Positions 34,228 to 43,016 of a stretch of DNA of 64,000 nucleotides are shown in pieces. Below the pieces are notes generated by a model, which saw nothing but the letters and a program-made list of their open reading frames with translations, was not told the DNA's origin and ran no database searches. This stretch comes from Aphanothece cf. minutissima CCALA 015 (GTDB taxonomy: Bacteria > Cyanobacteriota > Cyanobacteriia > PCC-6307 > Cyanobiaceae): the NCBI GenBank assembly GCA_003003925.1, contig PVWP01000007.1, positions 124,001-188,000 of the forward strand. Direction: 5' to 3'. Both the position numbers and the translations under genes were made by a program. Position 1 is the stretch's first letter; each line of letters opens with the position of its first letter.

Positions 34228-34770
34228 ATGACACGGCGGAGGCCGGGACCGGCCACCCTCTGGCCGCTGGCCCTGGCGCTGCTTGTGCCCTCGGCGGCCC
34301 GGGCCGACAGCTGGCCCTACCAGCGGCTGGTGGAGGCCTTTGAGCAGCGCGGCTTCCGTGTGCTCGGCAGCCATCCCCGCTGCGCCGAGCGGGGCCTGTA
34401 CGGGCTCTACCTGCGCGAGAGCCGCCGCATCGTGGTCTGTCCCCGCGGCAACCTCGCCGACACCCTGCTGCATGAGGGGTGGCACGGGGTCCAGTCCCGC
34501 TGTCTGCGGGGCGCCCCGTTCCTGGGCGAGGACGACCTGCGCCGGGGCCTGAGTCGGCGCGACCAGCGCGATCTGGCCAGGCTCTACGCAGGGGGGCGCT
34601 GGCAGCGGGAGGCCGAGGCCCGGGTGATGGCCCGCCGGGACCCGTCCGATTACTTTCGCCTCGTGGACGAGCTCTGCGGTTCAGCCGCTCCCCCACCGGC
34701 CGTCCCGCCGGCCCCGGCGTCTCCGGCCGGCGCGCCTCAGGGCCAGGCGGTGAAGCGCACCGGCTCATAG
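34228..34770 (+). CDS. Exported protein with HExxH (zincin-like) motif
   Basis: 180 residues from ATG 34228 with a signal peptide (LWPLALALLVPSAARA). The mature part has HPRCAERGLYGLYLRESRRIVVCP with two Cys and then TLLHEGWHGVQSRC, where His-Glu-Gly-Trp-His matches the HExxH zinc-protease core. The family (small exported HExxH proteins of cyanobacteria) has no assigned activity that I know of. Its 3' end overlaps the convergent gene by 34 bp. Confidence 0.7.
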   Translation: MTRRRPGPATLWPLALALLVPSAARADSWPYQRLVEAFEQRGFRVLGSHPRCAERGLYGLYLRESRRIVVCPRGNLADTLLHEGWHGVQSRCLRGAPFLGEDDLRRGLSRRDQRDLARLYAGGRWQREAEARVMARRDPSDYFRLVDELCGSAAPPPAVPPAPASPAGAPQGQAVKRTGS

Positions 34771-35126
34771 CGGGCGATCGACACCCCCCAGCCCCGGATC
34801 GCCAGGGCTCCCAGCTCGGTGTGGAACGCGGCGGTGCTGCCGCCGCCGACCCAGCGGGCCTTGAGCCGGGGCAGCTGCTCCTGCAGGGCCTCCAGCGGCA
34901 GCTCCACCAGCAGCAGGCTGCTGTCTCCGGCGGCGCGCCGCAGGGGTCCCTCCTCGCTGCGCTGCCAGAGGCGCAGCAGCAGTTCGAGCACCAGGGTGCG
35001 GCCGTCGTCGCCGGGATCCGGGGCCTCCGCCGCCGCCACGGCCAGCGACTTGCCGTTCAGGGGCAGGGCCCGGGTCCCCTCCTGCTCCAGCAGGGCCAGC
35101 GCCACCAGGTAGGGAGCCTCCGCCAT
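34737..35126 (-). CDS. Hypothetical protein, 129 aa
   Basis: A soluble protein: APYLVALALLEQEGTRALPLNGKSLAVAA, LVLELLLRLWQRSEEG, LLVELPLEALQEQLPRLKARWVGGGSTAAFHTELGAL. The ATG at 35126 has a GAGAG ribosome-binding-like sequence 6 bases upstream, favouring it over 35132. Not recognised; probably a conserved cyanobacterial protein. Confidence 0.55.
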   Translation of the reverse strand: MAEAPYLVALALLEQEGTRALPLNGKSLAVAAAEAPDPGDDGRTLVLELLLRLWQRSEEGPLRRAAGDSSLLLVELPLEALQEQLPRLKARWVGGGSTAAFHTELGALAIRGWGVSIARYEPVRFTAWP

Positions 35127-35173
35127 GACCATCTCTCGTACAGAACCCCCAGCCTGCTGGATCCCCTGTAGGA

Positions 35174-36181
35174 ATGGATTCAGATGGTGATCGGGCCTTG
35201 GGCCATGCCGACGTCACGGTGGTGGTCGTTCCGCGTGAACGGTTCAGCTATGCGCTGCGATCGCTGGATTCCATCGAACGGAACACCGACCCTCCGTATG
35301 AGCTGATCGTCATCGATGGGAACTCCCCCCCTGACCTGGCCGCGGCGTTGCAGCGGCGGGCGGCGGAGGGGAACGTCCGCCTGATCCGCAGCGAGCAGCA
35401 CCTCTCCCCCAATGCCGCCCGCAACCTGGCCCTGCCCCACGTCACGACGCCCTATCTGGTCTTCATCGACAACGACGTGATCGTCAGGCCCGGCTGGCTG
35501 CAGGCTCTGGTGGCCTGCGCCGAGCGCCACGGCTGCACGGCCGTCTGCCCCCTGACGTTCGAAGATGAGGCCTTCAGCGTCGTCCACCACGCCGGCGGGC
35601 AGCTGGTCTGGAAGTCCATGCCCAACGGGCGCCGCTGGCTGACCGAACGGCGTCCCTGGAACCATCTGCCGCTGGCCAAGGTGAACCAGCCCCTGGTGGC
35701 CGGTCCGACCGAACTCAACGAATTCCACTGTGTCCTGGTGCGTACCGATTTCTTCACCCGGCACGGACCCCTGGACGAAGCCCTGCTGAGCATGGCCGAG
35801 GAGACGGATTTCTCGATTGCCGTTGCCAGCAGTGGAGGGTCGATGTTCTTCGAGCCCGCCAGCCAGGTCAGCTACATCCCGCCATCGCCCGACCAGCTGC
35901 TCCCCTCCGATCTGCCGTACTTCCAGCGGCGCTGGTCCAGCGACTGGGCCCGCCGGAGCGTGGCCCACATGGCGGAGAAGCACCAGCTGGATGCCACGGC
36001 CCCGGTGTGCCGGCACTGGCTGCGCTTCGTGTTCCAGCACCGCCATGTCTGCGCCACCGGATCCCGCACGATGCCGGCGCTGTCGATCCTCTTCGGCGAC
36101 TACGGCACCACCCTCAACAGGCGGGAGAAGCTGGATCAGGTGCTCCGCCAGCTGTCCCCCGCTCCCGTCCGCGAACGCTGA
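35174..36181 (+). CDS. Family 2 glycosyltransferase
   Basis: 335 residues. The GT-A fold is visible in the N-terminal half: VTVVVVPRERFSYALRSLDSI, YELIVIDGNSP (UDP-sugar site), LSPNAARNLAL and YLVFIDNDVIVRPGWL, where DND takes the role of the DxD metal motif. The C-terminal half holds acceptor-side motifs (NEFHCVLVRTDFF, MAEETDFSIAV). It has no membrane segment. It stands alone, without other polysaccharide genes nearby, so the acceptor is unknown. Confidence 0.85.
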   Translation: MDSDGDRALGHADVTVVVVPRERFSYALRSLDSIERNTDPPYELIVIDGNSPPDLAAALQRRAAEGNVRLIRSEQHLSPNAARNLALPHVTTPYLVFIDNDVIVRPGWLQALVACAERHGCTAVCPLTFEDEAFSVVHHAGGQLVWKSMPNGRRWLTERRPWNHLPLAKVNQPLVAGPTELNEFHCVLVRTDFFTRHGPLDEALLSMAEETDFSIAVASSGGSMFFEPASQVSYIPPSPDQLLPSDLPYFQRRWSSDWARRSVAHMAEKHQLDATAPVCRHWLRFVFQHRHVCATGSRTMPALSILFGDYGTTLNRREKLDQVLRQLSPAPVRER

Positions 36182-36277
36182 GCGATCCGGCCAGCCCCCG
36201 GTGGCCGTCGACAACCCCGGGACGGCCGGCGAGCATGGGTCTTCGTGGGCCCGTCCCACGCCCCCCGCCCCGGAGCC

Positions 36278-37705
36278 ATGGACAGCGTCGACGGCAAGAT
36301 CATCGTGGGCAGCGAGGAGTGGTGCAGCTTCCCGGACGCCGGGCTGCCGGCGATCAAGGCCCGGGTCGATTCCGGTGCGGCCACCTCCGCCCTCCACGCC
36401 ATCAACATCGTTCCCTTCGAGCGGGACGGCCAGCCCTGGGTGAGCTTCGAGGTGCACCCCCTGCAGGGCGATCGGGTCGTGGTGGTGCGCCATGAGGCCC
36501 CCGTGGTGGCCCGGCGTGAGGTGCGCAACACCAGCGGCGTTCCGGAGAGCCGCTACGTGATCCGGGAGCGGCTGGTGCTCGGCGAACAGAGCTGGGAAGT
36601 GGAGCTGACGCTCGCCAACCGGGATGCCATGGGCTACCGGATGCTGCTCGGCCGGCAGGCGATGGTGGGCCGGATCCTGGTGGATCCGGAGGGCAGCCAG
36701 CACCTGCGCAGCCTCAGCGCCGAGGAGAGCCGGGCCCTCTATGCCCACGTCCGCCCACGCGATGCCGGCCTGCGGATCGTGCTGCTGGCCAGCAACCCCG
36801 ATCTCTACAGCAACCGCCGCCTGATCGAGGCCGGCGAGGAACGGGGGCACCACATGCAGTTCCTCAACATCCGCCAGTGCTACATCCGCCTGGATCCCCG
36901 CAACCCGGAGGTCCACTACCGCGGCGGCGACGTGCTCGGCACGGTGGATGCGGTCATCCCCCGCATCCGCCCCAGCGTCACCTTCTACGGCTGCGCCGTG
37001 ACGCGGCAGTTCGAGTCGATGGGGGTGCCGTCCCTCAACAGTGCCCAGGCGATCACGGTCTCCCGCGACAAGCTGTTCGCCTCCCAGGAATTCGTGCGCG
37101 CCGGACTCAACACCCCCGTGACGGGGTTCGCCGATTCCCCCCTCGACACCGTCGACCTGATCCGCATGGTGGGCGGTGCCCCCCTGATCGTGAAGCTGCT
37201 GGAGGGGGCCCAGGGCAAGGGCGTGGTGCTCGCCGAAACCCAGAAGGCGGCCGAGAGCGTCATCAATGCCCTCCAGAGCCTTGACGCCAACCTGCTGGTG
37301 CAGGAGTTCATCAAGGAGGCCGGCGGCACGGACCTGCGCTGCTTCGTGGTCGGCGGCAAGGTGGTGGCCGCCATCGAGCGCACGGCCGCCGAGGGGGAGT
37401 TCCGGGCCAACCTGCACCAGGGGGGAACGGCCAGGACCGTGCAGCTCGATGCCCCCGAGAAACAGATGGCCGTCAAGGCCTGCAAGGCCCTGGGGCTGGA
37501 TGTGGCCGGCGTCGACATCCTGCGCTCCCACCGCGGTCCCCTGCTGCTGGAGGTGAACTCCAGCCCGGGGCTCGAGGGGATCGAGACCGCCACCGGCCTG
37601 GATCTGGCCGGCAAGATGATCCGCCAGCTGGAACGCAAGCTCGGCTGGGGCCGCTCCACGGGGCCGGAGGGCGTCAAAGAGGCCCAGCCCCTGGCCCCCG
37701 CATGA
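36278..37705 (+). CDS. RimB-RimK fusion: retropepsin-like protease domain plus ATP-grasp glutamate ligase
   Basis: 475 residues from ATG 36278. Residues about 8-150 form a RimB/retropepsin-like domain with KARVDSGAATSALHA (catalytic DSGA) and LLGRQAM. Residues about 165-450 form a RimK-type ATP-grasp: IVLLASNPDLYSN, SAQAITVSRDKLFASQEF, PLIVKLLEGAQGKGVVLAE, QEFIKEAGGTDLRCFVVGGKVVAAIER and LLEVNSSPGLEGIE. RimK adds glutamates to ribosomal protein S6 and RimB trims them in other bacteria. Here both acts sit on one chain. S6 as target is inferred. Confidence 0.88.
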   Translation: MDSVDGKIIVGSEEWCSFPDAGLPAIKARVDSGAATSALHAINIVPFERDGQPWVSFEVHPLQGDRVVVVRHEAPVVARREVRNTSGVPESRYVIRERLVLGEQSWEVELTLANRDAMGYRMLLGRQAMVGRILVDPEGSQHLRSLSAEESRALYAHVRPRDAGLRIVLLASNPDLYSNRRLIEAGEERGHHMQFLNIRQCYIRLDPRNPEVHYRGGDVLGTVDAVIPRIRPSVTFYGCAVTRQFESMGVPSLNSAQAITVSRDKLFASQEFVRAGLNTPVTGFADSPLDTVDLIRMVGGAPLIVKLLEGAQGKGVVLAETQKAAESVINALQSLDANLLVQEFIKEAGGTDLRCFVVGGKVVAAIERTAAEGEFRANLHQGGTARTVQLDAPEKQMAVKACKALGLDVAGVDILRSHRGPLLLEVNSSPGLEGIETATGLDLAGKMIRQLERKLGWGRSTGPEGVKEAQPLAPA

Positions 37706-37715
37706 GCACCGTCCC

Positions 37716-38513
37716 ATGAGCACCCCCCCATCGGCCTACCTGGAGCTGGAGGCCGTCGAGGCCTGGCTGGGGCCCCGCCGCGTCTTCGAGGACCTCTCCC
37801 TGCGCCTCTTCCGCGGCGAGTCCACTGCGGTGCTGGGCCCCAACGGCTCCGGCAAGAGCTCGCTGGTGAAGCTGCTCAGCCGCGAGCTCTACCCCGTGGT
37901 GAAGCCCGGCTCCTGCCTGCGGATCTTCGGCAGCGAAACGGTGAACCTCTGGCAGCTGCGCAGCCGCATCGGCCTGGTGTCCCAGGACCTCCACGCCGCC
38001 TACGTCGGCCGGGTTCCCGCCGACGATGTGGTGCTCTCCGGTTTCTTCGGCTCCGTGGGCATCGGCCGCAGCCAGGTGGCCACCGGTGCCCAGCGCCGGC
38101 GCGTGGCCGAGCTGATGGAGCAGCTGGGGCTGGCCGATCTGGCCGAGCGCCCCTACGGCCAGCTCTCCGAGGGCCAGCGGCGCCGCCTGCTGCTGGCCCG
38201 AGCCCTGGTGCACGGCCCCGAGGTGCTGGTGCTGGATGAGCCCACCAATGGTCTGGATCTGAAGGCGAAACACCAGTTGCTGGCGATCCTGCGCGGCCTG
38301 GCCCGCGCCGGCACCACCCTGCTGCTGGTGACCCACCAGATCGAGGCGGTGCTTCCCGAGATCCGCCGCTGCGTGCTGCTGCGGGAGGGCCGGGTGGTGG
38401 GCGACGGCCCCAGCGACGCTCTCCTGCAGGACGCCCCCCTCAGCGCCCTGTTCGCCACCCCCCTGCGGGTGTGCGAGGCGAACGGTTACCGCCAGGTGCT
38501 GCCGGCGGACTGA
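37716..38513 (+). CDS. ABC transporter ATP-binding protein
   Basis: 265 residues, a single ATPase domain: Walker A GPNGSGKSS, Q-loop LVSQD, signature LSEGQ (instead of LSGGQ), Walker B VLVLDEPTNGLD, and switch His in LLVTHQIE. No permease or binding protein is adjacent, and it resembles the ModF/iron-type ATPases that act alone or with distant partners. The start is 10 bp after the RimB-RimK stop. Confidence 0.88.
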   Translation: MSTPPSAYLELEAVEAWLGPRRVFEDLSLRLFRGESTAVLGPNGSGKSSLVKLLSRELYPVVKPGSCLRIFGSETVNLWQLRSRIGLVSQDLHAAYVGRVPADDVVLSGFFGSVGIGRSQVATGAQRRRVAELMEQLGLADLAERPYGQLSEGQRRRLLLARALVHGPEVLVLDEPTNGLDLKAKHQLLAILRGLARAGTTLLLVTHQIEAVLPEIRRCVLLREGRVVGDGPSDALLQDAPLSALFATPLRVCEANGYRQVLPAD

Positions 38514-38522
38514 GCCGCCATC

Positions 38523-40733
38523 ATGCGGGACATGTGCCGCGGCTTCCGGGTGCCCCGTCTGCTCCGACCGCTGCTGGCGTTCCTGATCGCCTGCCTGCTG
38601 CCGCTGCTGGGCCTGTCCCCGGCGGCGCTCTCCGCCGGCCAGGGGGCCCCCGCCGCCGGCGCGGGCCGGAACACCTACGTGCCCCTGGCCAGCCAGCCGT
38701 TCCACGGCCAGCTGCTGGAGCTGAAGCAGCAATGGACCGATGCCCCCCTCAACCAGGTGGTGGGGGACAGCCCCAGGGCCACCCTGCTCAACTTCTACGT
38801 GGTGATGGCCCAGGTGAGCCGCGACATCGCCCGAATCGAGGCCAGGGCGGCGGCCACACCCGGGCTGTTCTGGTCGAGCGCCGTGCGCCGGGAACTGGCG
38901 CTGATCAACAGCTACTTCGAGGAGGCGGTGAAGGCCCTGGATGTGTCGGAGATTCCCCAGAGCATCCGGGCGGATTTCGCCGATGAATATGCCCTCAAGC
39001 TCAAGGTGATCCTCGATTACGTCTTCACCCACAGCCGCAAGCCTTTCGAGATCCCTGATGCGGCCGGGATGAAGGCCCTGAACGGGGAACGGGTGAATCC
39101 CGGCGCCAGCTGGACCATCCCGGGCACCTCCATCACCCTCACGGACGAGGGGACGGAAGAGGGCCGTGATCGCGGCTACCGGTTCTCGGCGTCCACGGTG
39201 GCCCAGATCCCCGGTCTCTACGAGGAGATCAGGACGCAGCGAGCCCCCTCCGACGGCCCTGCCGGCCTGCTGACGCCGGCCATCTACGACGCCTTCAGCC
39301 TCAGACCCGGCCATATCCTGCCGCCCAAGTGGTATCTGAGCCTCCCCGAGGGCCTGCGCCGCAACGTGCTGGAGACCCATCTCTGGGACCAGACCGTGTT
39401 CCAGATCGGGCTGGGGCTGGCGGTGATGGCGGCCTTCGCCCTGGTGCAGTTCCGGCTGGTGCTGGCCCTGCTGGGCACCTATCGGATGACCGAACGGTCC
39501 GCCCGGAGGAGCCTCACCCCCATGGAGATCTGGCGACTGGACAACATCGCCTGGCACCGGGTGCTGCTGGCGGGGGTGGCCCTGCCCATCACCCGGGTGG
39601 TGGAACTGGTGCTCGATCAGGACGTCAACGTCACCGGCCTGCCGCTGCAGGTGCTGATGTATCTGCTCTACACGCTGTACTTCACCTGGGCCGGGTTGTT
39701 CAGCTTCTTCCTGATGGAGGCCCTGGGCCGCAGCCTGGCGGAGTGGATCACGATCCTGCGAGGACGGCGCAACGCCCTGCAGCTGAGCCGGGTCAGCAAC
39801 CTGGTGATGCCCGTCTGCAGGGTGCTGGGCGCCGTCATCGGCATCTCCCTGATGTACCGGCTGCTGATCCTGCTGGGCCTGCCGGCCTCCACCGTGCTGG
39901 CCTTCTCCGCCGTGCCCGGCCTGGCCATCGGTCTCGGCGCCTCGAAGCTGCTGGGCAACCTGTTCGCCGGGCTGTCGATCCAGACCGACCGTCCCCTGCG
40001 GGTGGGGGAGTTCTGCCGCATCGGCAGCAACCTCGGCTATGTCACCAAGATCGGGCTGCGGTCCCTGGAACTGCAGACCCACGAGAGCCGCATCACCATC
40101 CCCAACTCGGTCGTCGATGAGGAGACGATCGTCAACTACTCCCTGCGCTCGGGTCAGGCGCAGGATGCGGTGCTGCACGTCTTCGAGCTGCACCTGCCCC
40201 TGCCGGCGCAGCTCACGCCCGATCAGCTGGACGACCTGGTGCATTTCGGCCGTCTCTATCTCACCGATCTGCCGGGTCTGTCCGCCGCCCAGGTGTTCCT
40301 CGACCAGGCGACGGACGACGGGGACCTGCTGCTGCGTTGCTGCGGACAGATCCACGCCCCCAGCTGGACCGACTACCTCACCCTGCGGGAGGCGGTGCTG
40401 CTGCGACTGCGCCAGATCCTCGATCAGGTGATCCGCTCCCGCATGGTGATCGGCGTGGCCTACACCACCAGCCCCGAACAGCTCCAGCGCATCCCGGAGC
40501 TGATCGCCTCCCTGTTCGCGCGCGAGCCCCTGGCGGCCTTCCGGGCCTGTCGCCTGATGGCCATCAGCGACTTCAGCTACGACTTCACCTACGACTACCG
40601 CTCTGCCCAGCCCACCTACGCCGCGTTCAAGGACGAGGTGGCCCGCCTCAACCGGGCCCTGCTGGCCCTGTTCGCCGCCGAGGGGATCGAAATCCCCTAC
40701 CCCACCCAGGCGGAGGTCCAGATCGATGCCTGA
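38523..40733 (+). CDS. Large MscS-family mechanosensitive channel
   Basis: 736 residues. A signal peptide (about 1-40) is followed by an N-terminal periplasmic helical domain of some 250 residues. Membrane helices begin near residue 290 (VFQIGLGLAVMAAFALVQF), with four more before the MscS pore helix ASTVLAFSAVPGLAIGLGASKLLGNLFAGLSI. The beta domain FCRIGSNLGYVTKIGLRSLELQTHESRITIPNSVV and a C-terminal alpha/beta domain follow. It protects against osmotic downshock. Overlaps the next gene by 8 bp. Confidence 0.9.
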   Translation: MRDMCRGFRVPRLLRPLLAFLIACLLPLLGLSPAALSAGQGAPAAGAGRNTYVPLASQPFHGQLLELKQQWTDAPLNQVVGDSPRATLLNFYVVMAQVSRDIARIEARAAATPGLFWSSAVRRELALINSYFEEAVKALDVSEIPQSIRADFADEYALKLKVILDYVFTHSRKPFEIPDAAGMKALNGERVNPGASWTIPGTSITLTDEGTEEGRDRGYRFSASTVAQIPGLYEEIRTQRAPSDGPAGLLTPAIYDAFSLRPGHILPPKWYLSLPEGLRRNVLETHLWDQTVFQIGLGLAVMAAFALVQFRLVLALLGTYRMTERSARRSLTPMEIWRLDNIAWHRVLLAGVALPITRVVELVLDQDVNVTGLPLQVLMYLLYTLYFTWAGLFSFFLMEALGRSLAEWITILRGRRNALQLSRVSNLVMPVCRVLGAVIGISLMYRLLILLGLPASTVLAFSAVPGLAIGLGASKLLGNLFAGLSIQTDRPLRVGEFCRIGSNLGYVTKIGLRSLELQTHESRITIPNSVVDEETIVNYSLRSGQAQDAVLHVFELHLPLPAQLTPDQLDDLVHFGRLYLTDLPGLSAAQVFLDQATDDGDLLLRCCGQIHAPSWTDYLTLREAVLLRLRQILDQVIRSRMVIGVAYTTSPEQLQRIPELIASLFAREPLAAFRACRLMAISDFSYDFTYDYRSAQPTYAAFKDEVARLNRALLALFAAEGIEIPYPTQAEVQIDA

Positions 40734-41295
40734 GCTGACGCTCCAGACCCAGGCGGGCTGCGGCCTGGCGATCGGCGCCTATCCCCGCTTCCGCTACGAC
40801 GCCCGCGGCGGCGGCGGGCTGGGGGTGCTCGCCGCGCCGGATCCCGCCGGCACCGGCACCCTCCACTTTGCTCCCACCGGCCTGAGCATCCCGCCGCTCG
40901 ACGGGCGCTCCACCCGCTTCCTGGGTCTGCCGTTGCCCCCCGGACTGGCGATCACGATCCACCCCGAGCGACTCGAGGGCCGCCTCGACGGCGCCACCGG
41001 GGCGATGGCGCTGGAGTTCGCCGCCCGCTTCCGCTTCGCCATCGGCAGCCTTTACCGCGCCCCCGACCTGATCGTCGCCACCACGCTCGTCACCGGCCCG
41101 GTGCAGGGCCGCCGCCACCGGGCCAGCGGCCAGCCCCTCGACGGCGACGGTCGGGCGGTGCTGGTGGGCGTGGCCACTATCGCCCCCAGCGGCGATCGCT
41201 GGCTGGACCGCTTTCTGGGGTTGCCGGATGAGGCCCTGGCCCTGCTGCGCTGCCGCCTGGTGCCGCTGACGTCGGACGTTGAGGACTTACCTTGA
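40726..41295 (+). CDS. Hypothetical protein, 189 aa
   Basis: Soluble, Gly-rich beta-type sequence: TGTLHFAPTGLSIPPLDG, LPLPPGLAITIHPERLEGRLDG, and MALEFAARFRFAIGSLYRAPDLIVATTLVTG. No catalytic motif. The 8-bp overlap with the MscS gene and 24-bp gap to the next suggest an operon. Probably a conserved cyanobacterial protein of unknown role. Confidence 0.65.
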   Translation: MPELTLQTQAGCGLAIGAYPRFRYDARGGGGLGVLAAPDPAGTGTLHFAPTGLSIPPLDGRSTRFLGLPLPPGLAITIHPERLEGRLDGATGAMALEFAARFRFAIGSLYRAPDLIVATTLVTGPVQGRRHRASGQPLDGDGRAVLVGVATIAPSGDRWLDRFLGLPDEALALLRCRLVPLTSDVEDLP

Positions 41296-41319
41296 CCCCC
41301 TCTCCCGTCCCGGTCCGCC

Positions 41320-41967
41320 ATGCACCCCCTGCCGTTGCATCTCGGCCCGGGCAGTGACCTGCGCGCCAGCCTCGAGCAGCTGGCGATCAACGCCGGCGCC
41401 TCCGGGTTCGTGCTCGGCGTGGTGGGTGACCTCTCCCAGGCGGCCTTCCAGTGTCCGGGCCTGGAGGAACCCACCGTGCTTCAGGGACACCTGGAGATCA
41501 TCACCCTGCAGGGCACCGTGGCGCCCCAGGGGGTGCATCTGCACCTGAGTCTCTCCGACGGCGACTGCCAGGTGTGGGGCGGCCACCTCGAGCACGGCAG
41601 CCTGGTGCTCAGGGGTGCCGACCTGCTGGTGGGGTTCCTGCCGGAGGCCGGAGCCCCCCGGGATCCCTCGGTGGCCGTGGCGGCCGCGGCGGCCCGCCCC
41701 AGCGCTCCCGCCGCCCCGTCCCATCCCCGGGTGGAGATCGCCGTCCGCAGCGGCTGCCCCTACTCGGCACGGGCCCTGCGCATGCTGCGCACCCTCGGCA
41801 TCCCCCATGAGGTCCAGCTCGCCGATGATGCGGCGGCGCGGGCGGCGGTGGCCAAGCGCAGCGGCCTGGCCTCCATGCCCCAGGTGTTCATCGATGGCGA
41901 GCCCATCGGCGGCTACGACGCCCTGGCCGATCGTCACGGCCGCGGCGAGCTCGACCACCTGCGCTGA
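41320..41967 (+). CDS. PPC/DUF296 domain fused to glutaredoxin
   Basis: 215 residues. About 1-112 match the PPC (DUF296) fold: LGPGSDLRASLEQLAINAGASGFVLGVVGDLSQAAFQ, HLEIITLQGTV, VHLHLSLSDGDCQVWGGHL. After an Ala/Pro linker, residues about 135-215 are a glutaredoxin: VEIAVRSGCPYSARALRML (active-site CPYS, monothiol-like with one Cys), SMPQVFIDGEPIGGYDAL (the cis-Pro and GSH-binding GG). PPC proteins bind DNA or a ligand; the fusion suggests redox control of that activity. Confidence 0.85.
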   Translation: MHPLPLHLGPGSDLRASLEQLAINAGASGFVLGVVGDLSQAAFQCPGLEEPTVLQGHLEIITLQGTVAPQGVHLHLSLSDGDCQVWGGHLEHGSLVLRGADLLVGFLPEAGAPRDPSVAVAAAAARPSAPAAPSHPRVEIAVRSGCPYSARALRMLRTLGIPHEVQLADDAAARAAVAKRSGLASMPQVFIDGEPIGGYDALADRHGRGELDHLR

Positions 41968-42023
41968 GGGGCTGACCCCCCGCCCCGGCCCGGCCTAGGT
42001 TCAACACCAGAGACGCGACTGTC

Positions 42024-42305
42024 ATGGCTGCCCGCCTCGCCATCGGCCCGGTGGACGTGAGTCCGGAGGTGCGCGAGTGGGTGGATGCTGAAACCCTGCA
42101 GCGCCTGGTGTCCCGGCACCGCCGGGGCGACTGGGGCGTGGTGGATGCCCGCGACGCCCGTGACAACACCATCGCCGCCTACCGGCAGCAGGGATCCCTG
42201 CGCAGCGTCTTTGATCTCGGTCAGGGACTGCAGGTGTGGATCCTCACCCATGGTCTCGGCACCGACCAGCTCCATACCCTGGTGCTGCTGCCCAGCGACG
42301 AGTAG
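42024..42305 (+). CDS. Hypothetical protein, 93 aa
   Basis: A small soluble alpha/beta protein: VDVSPEVREWVDAETLQRLVSRHRRGDWGVVDARDARDNTIAAYRQQG, then VWILTHGLGTDQLHTLVLLPSDE. Similar short proteins occur as single genes on mobile elements and genomes, with no function known to me. Ordinary composition. Confidence 0.6.
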   Translation: MAARLAIGPVDVSPEVREWVDAETLQRLVSRHRRGDWGVVDARDARDNTIAAYRQQGSLRSVFDLGQGLQVWILTHGLGTDQLHTLVLLPSDE

Positions 42306-42453
42306 CCCCGGGGGGTTGGGGCGGTTCCAGGCGGATTTCAGCGTTTTCCCCGTGGTCGTGTCTTCAGAATTTCTTTCGTCAGCTTGTGTTGCCTCCCCTC
42401 TGGACGCTGCCACCGGATGTTGTACAAGGGTCAGAAAGGTGGTGGGAAGACAG

Positions 42454-42729
42454 GTGACCATCGAGCTCCCGCAGCCCAGGCGCCAGAACCGCCCATTGGG
42501 GGAAGCACGCCCGTCCGCCACGGGCTGGTCTCCGGCCGACGAGCTGGCCGCCCTTGAAACCGTCTGGGCCAGCCTCTGCCAGGACGCGGCGAGCCCCGCC
42601 CCGTCCCTGCAACTGCCGGTCCTTTCCCGCTCCAGCCTCAGCCGTGACGCGGATCGGCGGCCCCTGCGCCAGGTCCAGCGCCGCGGCAACGATGCCGACC
42701 GCAACGATGCCGACCGGATCGCTTCCTGA
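42454..42729 (+). CDS. Possible small protein, 91 aa
   Basis: From a GTG at 42454 preceded by a purine-rich GGGAAGA, the frame reads VTIELPQPRRQNRPLG, ELAALETVWASLCQD, PVLSRSSLSRDADRRPLRQVQRR, and ends with a duplicated NDADR unit (two 15-bp copies). It looks disordered. Coding status is uncertain. Confidence 0.35.
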   Translation: MTIELPQPRRQNRPLGEARPSATGWSPADELAALETVWASLCQDAASPAPSLQLPVLSRSSLSRDADRRPLRQVQRRGNDADRNDADRIAS

Positions 42730-43016
42730 GGAGGGGCATGCGCTGGCGCCTGCGTTTTCTTTCGCAATCTTTCGTGGTGCAGGCGTCATCCTTCGTGGTG
42801 AAGGAATGTATGGATCCTTTTCCTGGCACTGAGCGCTGTAACGATTCTGGCTGAATTCAGGGGAATCCGCTGAGAATCGCAGCTTGACATCGTCGGCGGG
42901 CACGGCCTTCCGGGGAACCACGTCCCGCTGTTCCCCCGCACCGGTTCCTGTCTGAATCCGCCAGGTGGGCCGCCCCCGGCGATGCTCCTCCCTCTGCCCT
43001 TTGCCCTGTTTCCCCC

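Noticed and set aside
35180..40355. Two very long leftward frames (847 and 893 codons)
   Set aside because: Both are antisense to well-supported glycosyltransferase, RimK fusion, ABC and MscS genes; the translations are His/Gln/Gly-rich repeats typical of third-position GC bias.
42685..42718. Two adjacent 15-bp copies encoding NDADR
   Set aside because: Only two units near the end of a doubtful small ORF; too short to call a repeat element.
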